64,000 nt of DNA from Actinomycetes bacterium (GCA_036000965.1 DASYUT010000186.1:16840-80839), one strand, 5' to 3'. Shown: positions 50,109-59,748, counted from the stretch's first letter. Notes: generated by a model not told the origin, from the letters alone. Made by a program: numbers and translations.

Positions 50109-51044
50109 CTACCCGGCCGAGGACCCGGGCTCCGGGGTGACCGGGGCCGCCGGGCGGGGCCGGCGGATCGCCCGGACGACCAGGAGCACCAGGCCGGCGA
50201 GCAGGGCCACCGGGATGAGCCAGACGACGGCCACCAGCGCGGCCGCCCCCATGGCGGTGAGGCCGGAGAGCGCGGTGTGCCACGCCTTGGCGAAGGTGCC
50301 CCGGGGCTGCGCGGCGGCCGGGATCGCCCCGGGCTCGGCCAGGTTCAGCACGATCGTCGAGAACGACGACTGGTCCTCGAGGTAGTTCACCTGCCCCTGG
50401 AGGCGCTCGATGTTGGACTGCACCTGCTGGAGCTGGTTCTGCACCGCGATGGCGTCCGAGATCGACCGGGCCCGGTCGAGCAGCCGCAGGTAGACCCGCT
50501 CCTGGGCTCGCCAGGCGGCGAGCTGGCCTTTGAGGTCGACGTACTGGCCGGTGACGTCCTCGGTGCTCGACTTCTCGCCCCGGTAGGTGCCAAGTCCCTT
50601 GAGCTCGCGCAGCGTGCCCTCGAAGGCCGGGACCGGCACCCGGAAGGTGACCTCGCCGCGGGACCGGCCGTCGCTCGGCACCGAGGTCGTCGAGCCGACG
50701 TAGATGCCCTTGCGCGCGGCCACGATGTCGGTGGCCCTGGAGATGGCGTCGCCGAGGTCGCCCTTGGCGACCTCGAGCTCGACGGTTGCCGTGCGGACGA
50801 TCCGGTTGCCGAGGTCGGCAAGGCGGACGGCGCCCGCCGCCCCTGCACCGCCAGGCGCGTTCTTGGTGGGCTCGCCGGGTGGCGCCGGGGCCGCGGCCTC
50901 CCTCGACCCGCCCGCCGGGGACGAGGCGGCGTCCGCGGACCCGCCTCCCGCGGCCGGGCTACTCGTATCACCCCCAACCCCACTGCAGCTCGCCACCAGC
51001 ATCGCCACCAGCACCAGCCCGATCCCCCAGCGGCTCGCCCGCAT
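50109..51044 (-). CDS. DUF4349 lipoprotein
   Basis: 311 residues. Signal peptide with lipobox (LVLVAMLVASCSG), a Gly/Ser/Ala-rich linker, then the DUF4349 domain (about 75-290): RIVRTATVELEV, IVAARKGIYVGSTTS, RVPVPAFEGTLRELKGLG, STEDVTGQYVDLKGQL, a coiled coil (NQLQQVQSNIERLQGQVNYLE) and a C-terminal helix (LVAVVWLIPVALLAGLVLLVV). It is an envelope protein of unknown function, anchored at both ends. The ATG at 51044 has AAGGAGGACCGGG. Confidence 0.9.
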   Translation of the reverse strand: MRASRWGIGLVLVAMLVASCSGVGGDTSSPAAGGGSADAASSPAGGSREAAAPAPPGEPTKNAPGGAGAAGAVRLADLGNRIVRTATVELEVAKGDLGDAISRATDIVAARKGIYVGSTTSVPSDGRSRGEVTFRVPVPAFEGTLRELKGLGTYRGEKSSTEDVTGQYVDLKGQLAAWRAQERVYLRLLDRARSISDAIAVQNQLQQVQSNIERLQGQVNYLEDQSSFSTIVLNLAEPGAIPAAAQPRGTFAKAWHTALSGLTAMGAAALVAVVWLIPVALLAGLVLLVVRAIRRPRPAAPVTPEPGSSAG

Positions 51045-51209
51045 CCCGGTCCTCCTTGTTCCCACCGTCCCGACACCAGATGGGACGGCGCAAGCGCCAG
51101 GATGGTTCCAGCCCCGCGCCGCCGAACGGCACGGGGCGCCGGAGGCGGAGCCGCGATCAGCGCCTGCGCTTTGGGGCGAACTGCCGAACCCCACCGGTAG
51201 GCTGCGGTG

Positions 51210-51980
51210 GTGCGACTCGTCTCCTGGAACGTCAACTCGCTGAAGGCCCGGCTGCCCCGGGTCGAGCAGCTGCTCGCCGAGCACCGGCCCGACGTCCTCT
51301 GCCTGCAGGAGACCAAGGCGGCGCCCGAGGCGTTCCCCCACCGCGAGCTCGAGGCCATGGGCTACCAGGCGGTCGACCACAGCGCCGGGCGCTGGGGCGG
51401 GGTCGCCGTCGCCGCGCGGGCCGGGCTGGCGGTGACCGGCGCGGTCCAGGGCCTGCCCGGCGAGCCCTGGTCGGAGGAGGCCCGCTGGGTGGAGGCGGAG
51501 GTGGGGGGCGTCCGGGTCGCGAGCGTGTACGTGCCCAACGGCCGTGCTGTTGGCAGCGAGCAGTTCGCCGGCAAGCTCGCGTTCCTGGAAGCCCTGCGGG
51601 GCCGGGTCGCCGGCCTGGCCTTCGGACCGCTGGTCGTGGCCGGTGACTTCAACGTCGCCCGCACCGACCGGGACGTCTACGACCCGGCCGCGTTCGCCGG
51701 CAGCACCCACGTCACGCCGGCCGAGCGGACGCGGCTCGAGGCGGTGCTCGACCTCGGGCTGGTGGACGCCTACCGGCAGGTCGAGCCTGAGGAGCCCGGC
51801 TTCACCTGGTGGGACTACCGCGCCGGCGCCTTCCACCGCAACCTCGGGCTGCGCATCGACCTGGTGCTGCTCAGCGCCGAGCCGGCGTCGAGGCTCGCCC
51901 GATGCGGCATCGACCGCGCCTACCGCAAGGGCCCGAAGCCGTCGGACCACGCCCCCCTGCTCGTCGACCTGACCGGCTGA
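51210..51980 (+). CDS. xth: Exodeoxyribonuclease III
   Basis: 256 residues. The endonuclease/exonuclease/phosphatase fold is clear: MRLVSWNVNSLKARLP, CLQETKA with the metal-binding glutamate, VVAGDFNVARTD, GLRIDLVLLS and SDHAPLLVDL with the catalytic histidine. It is an AP endonuclease and 3'-exonuclease of base-excision repair. TAGGCT at 51198-51203 ends six bases before the GTG at 51210, and there is no Shine-Dalgarno sequence, so the mRNA is probably leaderless from that codon; a GTG one codon earlier is the alternative. Confidence 0.95.
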   Translation: MRLVSWNVNSLKARLPRVEQLLAEHRPDVLCLQETKAAPEAFPHRELEAMGYQAVDHSAGRWGGVAVAARAGLAVTGAVQGLPGEPWSEEARWVEAEVGGVRVASVYVPNGRAVGSEQFAGKLAFLEALRGRVAGLAFGPLVVAGDFNVARTDRDVYDPAAFAGSTHVTPAERTRLEAVLDLGLVDAYRQVEPEEPGFTWWDYRAGAFHRNLGLRIDLVLLSAEPASRLARCGIDRAYRKGPKPSDHAPLLVDLTG

Positions 51981-52011
51981 GCACGCGGCCAGCGGCTGCC
52001 CTTCGACCAGG

Positions 52012-52121
52012 GCCGGCAGCAGGCCGTCCACCCGGCGACCCGAGGCCGCCCGCCCAGGAGGCGTCCACATCCAGCTCGGACGAGTGCCGGCAGCAGGTCG
52101 TTCGCCCGGCGACCCGAGGCC
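52012..52121. repeat. Two 36-bp direct repeats between xth and the CapA-like gene
   Basis: A 36-bp segment starting GCCGGCAGCAGG at 52012-52047 recurs at 52086-52121, 74 bp apart, with four differences. The remainder of the 51981-52244 gap shows no gene. Confidence 0.88.
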
Positions 52122-52244
52122 CCAGTGGCCGGCTACCGGGCTGCCGACCCGCCTGCCCGGAAGGGCAGGGCTGGCAGCACCGGCCGGGGCGTGAAAGGCT
52201 TCGGTCCTTCCCCCGCGCCGTGCCGCCGACCCTGGAGCTTCACC

Positions 52245-53456
52245 GTGTCAGGTCCCCAGCCCGTCACGCAGCAGCACACCGGCACGGAGCCCGGCACGGG
52301 CCGGCCCCGAGCACGCTGGCGCACCCTCGCCGTCGGCACCGCGTTGCTGCTCGCGGTGGTCGCGGGCTGCTCACCGGACCCCTCGCCGGGCGTGGCGACC
52401 GCGACCACCGCCGCCCGGGCGTCCGCGCCGGCGAGCACGGAGCCTCGAGTGGTCACCGGGACGTCCTCCAGCTCCACCCGGCTGGCCGGGGGCGCGGGAC
52501 CGCGCCAGCCCACCGGCGCTCCGGTCACGCTCGCCTTCGGCGGGGACGTGCACTTCGAGGGCGTGATCGCCACCCGGCTGGCCCGGAACCCGGCCACCGC
52601 GATGGGCCCGGTCGCCGCCGTGCTCCGCCAGGCCGACCTCGCCATGGTCAACCTGGAGACCGCGGTGACCACCAGGGGCACCCCGGCCGCCAAGGAGTTC
52701 AACTTCCGGGCCCCGCCGTCCGCGTTCACCGCCCTGCGAGCCGCCGGCGTCGACCTGGCCACCATGGCCAACAACCACGGCGAGGACTTCGGGCCGGTCG
52801 GGCTGCAGGACTCCCTGGCCGCCGCGGCGGCCGCCCGCTTCCCGGTCGTCGGCATCGGCCGGGACGCCGCCCAGGCGTTCCGGGCCCTCGTGCTCACCGC
52901 CCGGGGCCAGCGGATCGCCGTGGTCGGCGCCACCCAGGTCCTGGACTCGAACCTGGCCGCCGCCTGGAGCGCGGGCGACGGCAAGCCCGGGCTCGCCTCT
53001 GCCTACCAGGTCGACCGGCTGCTCGCCGCGATACGGGCGGCCAGGCAGGCCGCGGACACGGTGGTCGTGTTCCTCCACTGGGGCCGGGAGCTGTCGAGCT
53101 GCCCGATGTCCAGGCAGCGGGCCCTCGCCCCCCGCCTGGTGGCAGCCGGCGCCGACGTCGTCGTGGGCTCCCACGCCCACGTCCTGGCCGGGGCCGGCTT
53201 CCTCGACGGCGCCTACGTCAGCTACGGACTCGGGAACTTCGTCTTTCACTCCCGGGGCGGGGTGACGGCCCGCAGCGGCGTGCTCACCCTCACCGTCCGC
53301 GGGCGGGCCGTGACCGGCGTCCGCTGGACCCCGGCGCTCCTCTCCGGCGGCGTCCCCATCCCCATGACCGGCGCGGCCGCCCGGCAGGCGCTGGCCTCCT
53401 GGCAGGCCCTGCGGGGCTGCACCGGCCTGTCGACTCGTCCGGCCAGCACCGGCTGA
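52245..53456 (+). CDS. CapA-family metallophosphatase-like lipoprotein
   Basis: 403 residues. A lipobox (LLLAVVAGCSPD) follows a positive leader. After a Ser/Thr/Ala linker the CapA/PGA-synthesis domain runs from about residue 90: LAFGGDVHFEG, MVNLETAVTTRG, TMANNHGEDFG, VVFLHWGREL and VVGSHAHVLAGAG. These are the metal-binding motifs of the calcineurin-like CapA group, linked to poly-gamma-glutamate capsule in some bacteria. No other capsule genes are nearby, so function is open. The GTG at 52245 has GGAG seven bases upstream. Confidence 0.88.
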   Translation: MSGPQPVTQQHTGTEPGTGRPRARWRTLAVGTALLLAVVAGCSPDPSPGVATATTAARASAPASTEPRVVTGTSSSSTRLAGGAGPRQPTGAPVTLAFGGDVHFEGVIATRLARNPATAMGPVAAVLRQADLAMVNLETAVTTRGTPAAKEFNFRAPPSAFTALRAAGVDLATMANNHGEDFGPVGLQDSLAAAAAARFPVVGIGRDAAQAFRALVLTARGQRIAVVGATQVLDSNLAAAWSAGDGKPGLASAYQVDRLLAAIRAARQAADTVVVFLHWGRELSSCPMSRQRALAPRLVAAGADVVVGSHAHVLAGAGFLDGAYVSYGLGNFVFHSRGGVTARSGVLTLTVRGRAVTGVRWTPALLSGGVPIPMTGAAARQALASWQALRGCTGLSTRPASTG

Positions 53457-53473
53457 CCCGCCCCTCAGGGGCC

Positions 53474-54760
53474 TTGACGGCGCCCTGGGGATGGGAGACG
53501 CTGGCCCCAGGCGGCGGTCCAGCGCCCAACCTCTTCCGGCCCACCCCCAGCGGGGCCCTCGAGAGGCAAAGGGGGGAGCACACGGAGACCGCGGCCGTCG
53601 CCCGCGTGCTGGCCGAACTCGGCGTCACCCACCCGACCACCGGCGAGCCGCTCAGCGAGCAGCTTCTGCTCGGGATTGGCGGCGGGATCGGGATGGCCTA
53701 CTTCGTCTTCGAGTACCAGGACTTCACCAGCCTGTACGTAGGTGGGCGGATCAACCCCCACGTCCTCGGGCGGGAACTGGTCGAGACGGTCTTCGAGCGG
53801 GTGGGCGCAGCTGCCACGGTCAGGCAGACTGCCAGCCCCAAGGCGGCCGAGCGCCAGCTCCGCCAGGCACTGGACGCCGGGCACGGGGTGGTGGCCACGC
53901 TCGACCCTACCGCCCTGCCCTGGTACGGGCTGCCCCCCACCATGGCCGGCATGATGCCCCAGAGCGTGGTCGTGCGGCTCGAGGGGGACGGCCCCGCCGT
54001 CGTCGACCTGGCGCCCGGACCCGTGCCGCTCCACTGGGTGGAGCTGGCCACCGCCCGCGCGGGCGTCCGCCCGTCCAAGCACCGCCTGGTCGAGGTCGAG
54101 GCGCTGGCGCGGCCGGTCGACCTCGTCCCGGCCATCGCCGCCGGGGTCCGCGACACCTGCCGCGGCATGCTGGAGCCGCCGATGCGCAACTTCGGCGTGC
54201 CCGGCCTTGCGAAGTGGGCCGACCTGCTCGTCGACCAGCGCGACAAGAAGGGCTGGCCCACCGTGTTCCCGCCCGGGCCGCGCCTGTACGACGCCCTGAC
54301 CTGGGTCGTGTACTGGATCGAGGCGTCGGGCACGGGCGGCGGGGCGTTCCGGCGCATGTACGCCGGGTTCCTCGACGAGGCCGCCGGCGCGCTCGGCCGG
54401 CCAGAGCTCCACGCGCTGGCCGCCGGGTACCGCGAGCTGGCCGCCGGGTGGACCGCGCTGGCCGGGGCGGCCCTCCCCGACCGGGTCCCCGGCCTCGGGC
54501 GAGCACGGCAGCTGCTGGTCCGCAGGCACCGGCTCGTGCAGGAGCGAGGCGCCGAGGCGGCCACCGAGGTGGTCGCGGTGGTCCGCGAGCTCGACGCGCT
54601 CGGCCACGAGCTGCGCCGGGACTTCCCGCTCGACGCCGGGGCGGCCCGGGCCCTGCTCGGGGAGCTGGCCGACCGCGTGGCCGGCCTGCGGGCCGGCGAG
54701 GAGCGGGCGGCCACGGCCCTGCGGGCGGCCGTTCCTGCCGCACGAGCGGCTGGACCGTGA
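53474..54760 (+). CDS. BtrH N-terminal/DUF4872-like protein lacking the usual cysteine
   Basis: 428 residues. The region LSEQLLLGIGGGIGMAYFVFEYQDF matches the BtrH N-terminal domain, a transglutaminase-like acyltransferase fold first seen in butirosin synthesis, followed by a helical DUF4872-like C-terminal half (DLVDQR, TWVVYWIEASGTGGGAFRRMYAGFL). In the family the catalytic Cys sits in HCE...; here residues 36-39 are HTET, so the nucleophile is threonine or absent. The start is a TTG at 53474, 17 bases after the CapA-like stop with CAGGGG upstream; other starts cannot be excluded. It overlaps the next small ORF by four bases. Confidence 0.7.
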   Translation: MTAPWGWETLAPGGGPAPNLFRPTPSGALERQRGEHTETAAVARVLAELGVTHPTTGEPLSEQLLLGIGGGIGMAYFVFEYQDFTSLYVGGRINPHVLGRELVETVFERVGAAATVRQTASPKAAERQLRQALDAGHGVVATLDPTALPWYGLPPTMAGMMPQSVVVRLEGDGPAVVDLAPGPVPLHWVELATARAGVRPSKHRLVEVEALARPVDLVPAIAAGVRDTCRGMLEPPMRNFGVPGLAKWADLLVDQRDKKGWPTVFPPGPRLYDALTWVVYWIEASGTGGGAFRRMYAGFLDEAAGALGRPELHALAAGYRELAAGWTALAGAALPDRVPGLGRARQLLVRRHRLVQERGAEAATEVVAVVRELDALGHELRRDFPLDAGAARALLGELADRVAGLRAGEERAATALRAAVPAARAAGP

Positions 54761-54879
54761 CGGCCCGGGCGCAGGCGCTCGTGGCCGCGGCCAGGCGGAT
54801 GGCCGAACGGCGCGGGCTGCCGCGGGCCGAAGCCCAGGAGCGCATGGCCACGGTCGCGCCCGCAGGCCGGCAGGGATGA
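54757..54879 (+). CDS. 40-residue ORF coupled to both neighbours
   Basis: GTG at 54757 overlaps the preceding stop (GTGA), and its TGA at 54877-54879 overlaps the next ATG (ATGA). The product is 40 residues, basic and helical in appearance (QALVAAARRMAERRGLPRAE). Both four-base overlaps imply translational coupling through the three-gene run. I recognise no family. Its small size makes the call tentative, but chance would rarely give both junctions. Confidence 0.6.
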   Translation: MTARAQALVAAARRMAERRGLPRAEAQERMATVAPAGRQG

Positions 54880-56012
54880 CGGCCGAGCGGTTCGACCTCG
54901 TCGTGGTCGGGGCCGGGCCGGCCGGCGCGGCGGCGGCCCTGCACTTCAAGCGGCGGCGGCCCGACGCACGCGTGCTCCTGCTCGACAAGGCGGCGTTCCC
55001 CCGCGCCAAGGTGTGCGGGGACGCGGTGAGCGCCGAGGGCGTGGACGAGCTCGAGCTGCTCGGCGCGCGCGACGCCGTCCGGGGCTACGCCCCGGTCACC
55101 GCGATGCGGGTGCGGTCGGTGAGCGGGTGCGAGGTGACCGGGGCGCCGCCCGGGGCCGCCTTCGTCGTGCCCCGGGAGGTGCTCGACGCCCGGCTGGTTG
55201 CGCACGCGGTCGCCGCCGGGGTCGAGCTGCGCCGCCGGCGCGTGCGCGAGCTGGCCCCGAGCGGCGCCGGGGTGCTGGTCGACGGCAGCCTGGCGGCCGT
55301 CGTGGTCGGGGCCGACGGGGCCAACTCGGTGACCCGACGGCTCGCCGGCGTGGCGGCCGCCCCGGCCGCGCACACCGCGATCGCGCTGCGCGGCTACGCG
55401 ACCGCGGCGCACCGGACCGGCGAGCTGTACCTGGCATGGACCGCGGCCGGCCTCACCTATGCCTGGTCGTTCCCGGCCGGTGGCGACCGCGTGAACGCCG
55501 GGTTCATCCTGCCGCTGGCCCGGCTGCACGGCGGCAAGGCGGCACTCCGGGCCGAGCTGCGCCGCCACCTGCCCGACCTCGACTGCGACCCGGCCACGCT
55601 CAAGGCGCACCACCTGCCCTTGTCGTCGGCCCGCCCCGTGCCCTACCAGGGACGGGTCCTGCTCGTGGGCGACGCCGCCTCGCTGGTCAACCCGCTCACC
55701 GGGGAGGGCATCTACTACGGCCTGGCATCGGGCCGGCTCGCCGCCGAGGCGGCCCTCACGGCCCCGGACCGGCCGGGACCCCGCTACGCCGAGCTGCTCC
55801 GGGCCGAGCTGGGCCGCCACTTCCGGCACACCGCGCTGCTCGGCCGCCTGGCCGCCTGGCCCCGCTCGACCGACCTGCTGGTCGCCGCGGCGAGCGACCC
55901 GGCCGTGCTCCACGACGCCGGCGCCATCGCCTTCGGCAAGGGCGTGGTCACCACTGGCCTTGCCACCCGCATCGCCGCCGGCTGGCTCCGCCAGCGCCTC
56001 GGCCGAGCCTGA
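54876..56012 (+). CDS. Geranylgeranyl reductase family FAD-dependent oxidoreductase (second copy)
   Basis: 378 residues. FAD-binding motif DLVVVGAGPAGAAAALHFK, then LLLDKAAFPRAKVCGDAVS and VLLVGDAASLVNPLTGEGIYYGL, as in the paralogue at 26149-27318. The two are alike over most of their length; this one lacks about ten C-terminal residues. Members reduce isoprenoid chains. It is coupled to the 40-residue ORF and thereby to the BtrH-like gene, which suggests work on a shared small-molecule or lipid substrate; that is inference. Confidence 0.88.
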   Translation: MTAERFDLVVVGAGPAGAAAALHFKRRRPDARVLLLDKAAFPRAKVCGDAVSAEGVDELELLGARDAVRGYAPVTAMRVRSVSGCEVTGAPPGAAFVVPREVLDARLVAHAVAAGVELRRRRVRELAPSGAGVLVDGSLAAVVVGADGANSVTRRLAGVAAAPAAHTAIALRGYATAAHRTGELYLAWTAAGLTYAWSFPAGGDRVNAGFILPLARLHGGKAALRAELRRHLPDLDCDPATLKAHHLPLSSARPVPYQGRVLLVGDAASLVNPLTGEGIYYGLASGRLAAEAALTAPDRPGPRYAELLRAELGRHFRHTALLGRLAAWPRSTDLLVAAASDPAVLHDAGAIAFGKGVVTTGLATRIAAGWLRQRLGRA

Positions 56013-56059
56013 CCATGGAGCAGCTCGGGCCGTTCGTGGCCACCTAGACGGGGAGAGGG

Positions 56060-57220
56060 ATGCCGACACGACCGCCATCGGAGACCATCACCCCGCCAGG
56101 CGGGAGCGGGCCGAGCGAGGTGCTCAGCCGGCGCGCCCTCAACCGCGCCACGCTGGAACGCCAGCTGCTGCTGCGCCGCACCAAGCTGCCCGCTGCCGAC
56201 GCGATCGAGCACCTGGTCGGCATGCAGGCTCAAGCGCCCAACGCACCCTATGTCGGCCTGTGGACCCGCCTGGACCGCTTCCACCCCGACCAGCTGGCCC
56301 AGTTGCTCACCGAGCGGCGCGCAGTACGCACCCCGTTGCTGCGCGCGACCATCCATCTGGTCACCACCCGCGACTGCCTGGCACTGCGCCCGCTGCTCCA
56401 ACCAGTCCTGGAGCGCAGCTTCTCGGCCAGCCCCTTCGCCCGCAACCTCACCGGCGTCGACACCCAGGCGCTCCTCGCCGCCGGCCAAGCGCTGCTGGCC
56501 CAGCAGCCGCGCACCCGCGCTGCGCTCGGCCCGCTGCTGGGTGCGCGCTGGCCCGACCACGACCCGGCCTCTCTCGCCTACGCCATCACCTACCTGGTGC
56601 CACTCATCCAGGTGCCACCCCGCGGCATCTGGGGCGCCAGCGGGCAGGCCACCTGGACCACCACCCAGGCCTGGCTCAGCCGTGACCTCGAGCCCACCCC
56701 TCCGCCGCACGAGCTGGTCATGCGGTATCTGGCCGCGTTCGGCCCGGCCACCGTCAACGACCTGCGGACCTGGTCGGGTCTGACCCGGCTGCGTGAGGTC
56801 GCCGAGCGGCTGCGGCCACGGCTGCGCAGCTTCCGTGACGAGCATGGCAACGAGCTGCTCGACCTGCCCGACGCGCCGCGGCCCGACCCCGACACCCCGG
56901 CCCCGCCGCGCTTCCTGCCCGAGTACGACAACGTGCTGCTGTCGCACGCCGACCGCAGCCGCATCATCTCCGACGACCACCGCCGCGTGCCGCTGTTCGC
57001 CGGCAACGGCGGGGTCCTCGGCACCGTGCTCGTCGACGGCTTCCTCCGCGGGACCTGGAGGATCACCCGGCACCAAGCCACCGCCACCCTGCGCATCAAG
57101 CCCTTCGAACCACTGCCCACGCCAGACCGCACCACCCTGGCCGAGGAAGGCGCCCGGCTGCTCAGCTTCGCCGCCACCGACGCCGACACCCACGACATCC
57201 AGCTCGTCTCGTCCGGATGA
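56060..57220 (+). CDS. Winged-helix DNA-binding domain protein, HTH_42 family
   Basis: 386 residues. LSRRALNRATLERQLLLRR and IEHLVGMQAQAPNAPYVGLWTRL at the N-terminus, FLPEYDNVLLSHADRSRI and VLVDGFLRGTWRI further on, mark the winged-helix (DUF1006/HTH_42) family, some of whose members are DNA glycosylases acting on cross-links and alkylated DNA. The enzymatic residues cannot be confirmed by eye. The ATG at 56060 has GGGGAGAGGG. Its 3' end overlaps the extended 3' end of the broken P-type ATPase gene on the other strand. Confidence 0.85.
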   Translation: MPTRPPSETITPPGGSGPSEVLSRRALNRATLERQLLLRRTKLPAADAIEHLVGMQAQAPNAPYVGLWTRLDRFHPDQLAQLLTERRAVRTPLLRATIHLVTTRDCLALRPLLQPVLERSFSASPFARNLTGVDTQALLAAGQALLAQQPRTRAALGPLLGARWPDHDPASLAYAITYLVPLIQVPPRGIWGASGQATWTTTQAWLSRDLEPTPPPHELVMRYLAAFGPATVNDLRTWSGLTRLREVAERLRPRLRSFRDEHGNELLDLPDAPRPDPDTPAPPRFLPEYDNVLLSHADRSRIISDDHRRVPLFAGNGGVLGTVLVDGFLRGTWRITRHQATATLRIKPFEPLPTPDRTTLAEEGARLLSFAATDADTHDIQLVSSG

Positions 57221-59463
57221 ACCGGCCAGCGCCCACCCGGTGGCCGTCGTCATGGCTTCTCCTTCCCAGCCCTGGCTCGGCTACGGGCGCTGAGTTCCCA
57301 GCCCTGGCTCGGCTGCGGGCGCTGGGGCGTAGGTCGACGCGGCGCAGCAGTTGGGCGTTGAGGGCGACCACGATGGTGGACGCGCTCATCAGCACCGCAC
57401 CGACCGCGGGGGCCAGGGTGATGCCGGCCGGGGCGAGCACCCCGGCCGCGACCGGCACGGCGACCAGGTTGTAGCCGGTCGCCCAGGCGAGGTTCTGCTG
57501 CATCTTGCGGTAGCTCGCCTGCGACAGGCGGATGACGGCGACGACCCCGCGAGGGTCGTCGCTGGCCAGGACGACGCCGGCCGACTCGATGGCCACGTCG
57601 GTGCCGGCCCCGATGGCGATGCCGACGTCGGCGCGGGCCAGCGCAGGGGCGTCGTTGACCCCGTCGCCGACCATCGCGACCTTCAGGCCGCGGCGCTGCA
57701 GGTCGGCCACGATGGCGTCCTTGTCCTCGGGGAGGACCTCGGCGAAGACCTCGTCGACGCCCAGCACGGCGGCGACCGCGTCGGCGACCTGGCGGGCGTC
57801 CCCGGTGATCATGACCACCCGCTTGCCGAGCCGGTGCAGCTCGTCAACGGCCTGGCGGGACTCGGGCCGGATCTCGTCCTCCAGCGCCAGCGCCCCGACG
57901 ACCTTGTCATCGCGGACCACGTACAGCACGGCAGCGCCGCGCCGCTTCCAGGCATGGACCTGCTCGGTGACCGCGTCGGGCTCGGCAGCGCCGAGCTCGC
58001 GCAGCAGCGCCGGCCCACCCACCGCCACCGTGGCTCCATCGACCCGGGCGATGACGCCCCGGCCGGTGATGGAGCGGAAGTCGCGTGCAGGAGCCAGCTC
58101 GCCGCGGGCGCGGGCGGCGGCCACGATCGCCCGGGCCAGCGGATGCTCGCTGTCGGCCCCCACCCCGCCGGCCAGCCGCAGCAGGGCGTCCTCGTCGCCG
58201 TCGACGGCGACCACCCCGGTGAGGATCGGCTCGCCCTTGGTCAGGGTGCCGGTCTTGTCGAACAGGACCGCGCCGACGGTGCGCATCCGCTCCAGCGCTA
58301 GCCGGTCTTTGACCAGGATGCCGTTACGGGCCGCCAGGGCGGTCGAGGTGGAGATGACCAGCGGGATGGCCAGGCCGAGGGCGTGCGGGCAGGCGATCAC
58401 CAGCACCGTGACCGTGCGCTCGACGGCCTGGCCGGGCTCGCCCAAGGCCAGCCAGACCACGAAGGTGATCAGCCCAACGCTCACAGCGAACCAGAACAGC
58501 CAGGCGGCGGCCCGGTCGGCGAGCGCCTAGGCGCGGGAGCGAGACGCCTGGGCCTGCTCGACCAGCCCGGCGGATGCCGGCCAACGTGGTCTGCTCGCCG
58601 ACCGCGGTGACCCGGACCCGGATCGCCGAGTCGACGGCGACTGTGCCCGCGACCACGCGGTCGCCGGGCCGCTTGGGCACCGGGCGAGACTCGCCGGTGA
58701 CCATCGACTCGTCCAGTTCGACGGAACCGTCGACGATGACGCCGTCGGCCGGCACCCGGCCGCCCGGGCGGACCAGCACCACGTCGCCCACGGTCAGCTG
58801 GGCGATGGGCACGGTCTCCGTACCGCCGTCGGTGACCCGCTCGGCCTCGTCGGGCAGCAGGGTGGCCAGGGCGTCCAGCGCGCTGGAGGCCTGACCGAGG
58901 GCACGCATCTCCAACCAGTGGCCGAGCAGCATGATCACGATCAGCAGGGCCAGCTCCCACCAGAAGTCGAGGTCGAACAGGCCCAGTGCGGTGGCGGCGC
59001 TGGCCACGAAAGCGACGGTGATGGCCAGCGAGATGAGCAGCATCATGCCCGGCTGCGCTGCTCGCGCCTCCGAGATCCCACCCCGCAGGAACGGCCAGCC
59101 GCCGTAGAGGAACACGATCGTGCCGAGCACCGGCGCGACCCAGCCGGATCCTGGGAACTGCGGAGGGGTGAACCCCAGCCACTCCTGCACCATCTCCGAG
59201 TAGACGACCACTGGGACCGAGAGGGCCAGGCTGAGCCAGAACCGGTCCCGGAACTGGGCGGCGTGATCGCCGTGCCCGCCGTGCCCACTGTGCCCGCCGT
59301 GCCCACTGTGGTCGCCATGCCCACTGTGGTCGGCATGCGCAGTGCGGCCGGCATGCGCAGTGCGGTCGGGCTCGGCGTGCTCGCGGTGCTCGTTGGGGGA
59401 CAGCTGGTCGGTCGGGGGCTGCAGCTCGGTGGGCTGTGTGCGATGCCTGTCGTGGGTGCCCAT
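57162..59463 (-). pseudogene. copB: CopB-like P1B-type ATPase, broken by frameshift and stop
   Basis: The start is ATG 59463 (GAGGA upstream). A His-rich N-terminus (HSGHGDHSGHGGHSGHGGHG) precedes P-type ATPase helices and the A domain (VDGSVELDESMVTGESRPVP). Near 58566-58572 an extra base shifts the frame, and in the restored frame a TAG stands at 58527-58529 where SRAQALADRAA would be expected. The frame then continues with ACPHALGLAIP (the CPx-type metal motif, here CPH), the phosphorylation motif DKTGTLT and MVGDGVNDAPALA. A GTG at 58484 could restart translation. The C-terminus runs past the usual end through a duplicated segment to 57162. Copper or heavy-metal export is the ancestral role. 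Confidence 0.82.
57263..57326. repeat. 32-bp tandem duplication at the copB 3' end
   Basis: TTCCCAGCCCTGGCTCGG...GCGCTGAG at 57263-57294 is repeated at 57295-57326 with two or three differences. It codes, on the minus strand, for part of the non-standard C-terminal tail of the broken ATPase. Confidence 0.9.
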
Positions 59464-59501
59464 GCTCATTCCTCGTTGGCTCTCCGACGCCTGGCGTTGG
59501 A

Positions 59502-59729
59502 TCAGGCGTGCACCAGGCGCGCGACCGCTTCGGCCGCCTCGGTGACGATGGTCTCGGCCTGTGGGCCGTTGCTGGCGACGCCGTCGCGGACGCAGTGACG
59601 CAGGTGATCGTCGAGCAACTCCACGGCGACCCTCGTAGGCGCCTTGTCCACCGCGCTGGTCTGGGTCAGCGCATTGCGCCCCTCCCTGATGCATCTTCCG
59701 GTGATGCATCTTCCGGTCGGACAGGCCAT
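59502..59729 (-). pseudogene. Truncated CsoR-type metal-sensing repressor
   Basis: 75 residues remain of a CsoR-family protein of about 90-100. The C-terminal half, LTQTSAVDKAPTRVAVELLD then DHLRHCVRDG and EAVARLVHA, is a clear match, keeping the His and Cys of HLRHC. The N-terminal helix with the first metal-binding cysteine (RLRRIEGQVRG...CIDVL in relatives) is gone. In its place is sequence derived from a 15-bp duplication (GATGCATCTTCCGGT twice, about 59688-59717). It should be non-functional as a copper sensor. It lies 38 bases upstream of the broken copB gene. Confidence 0.78.
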
Positions 59730-59748
59730 TACTCTACGCCGACTACTC

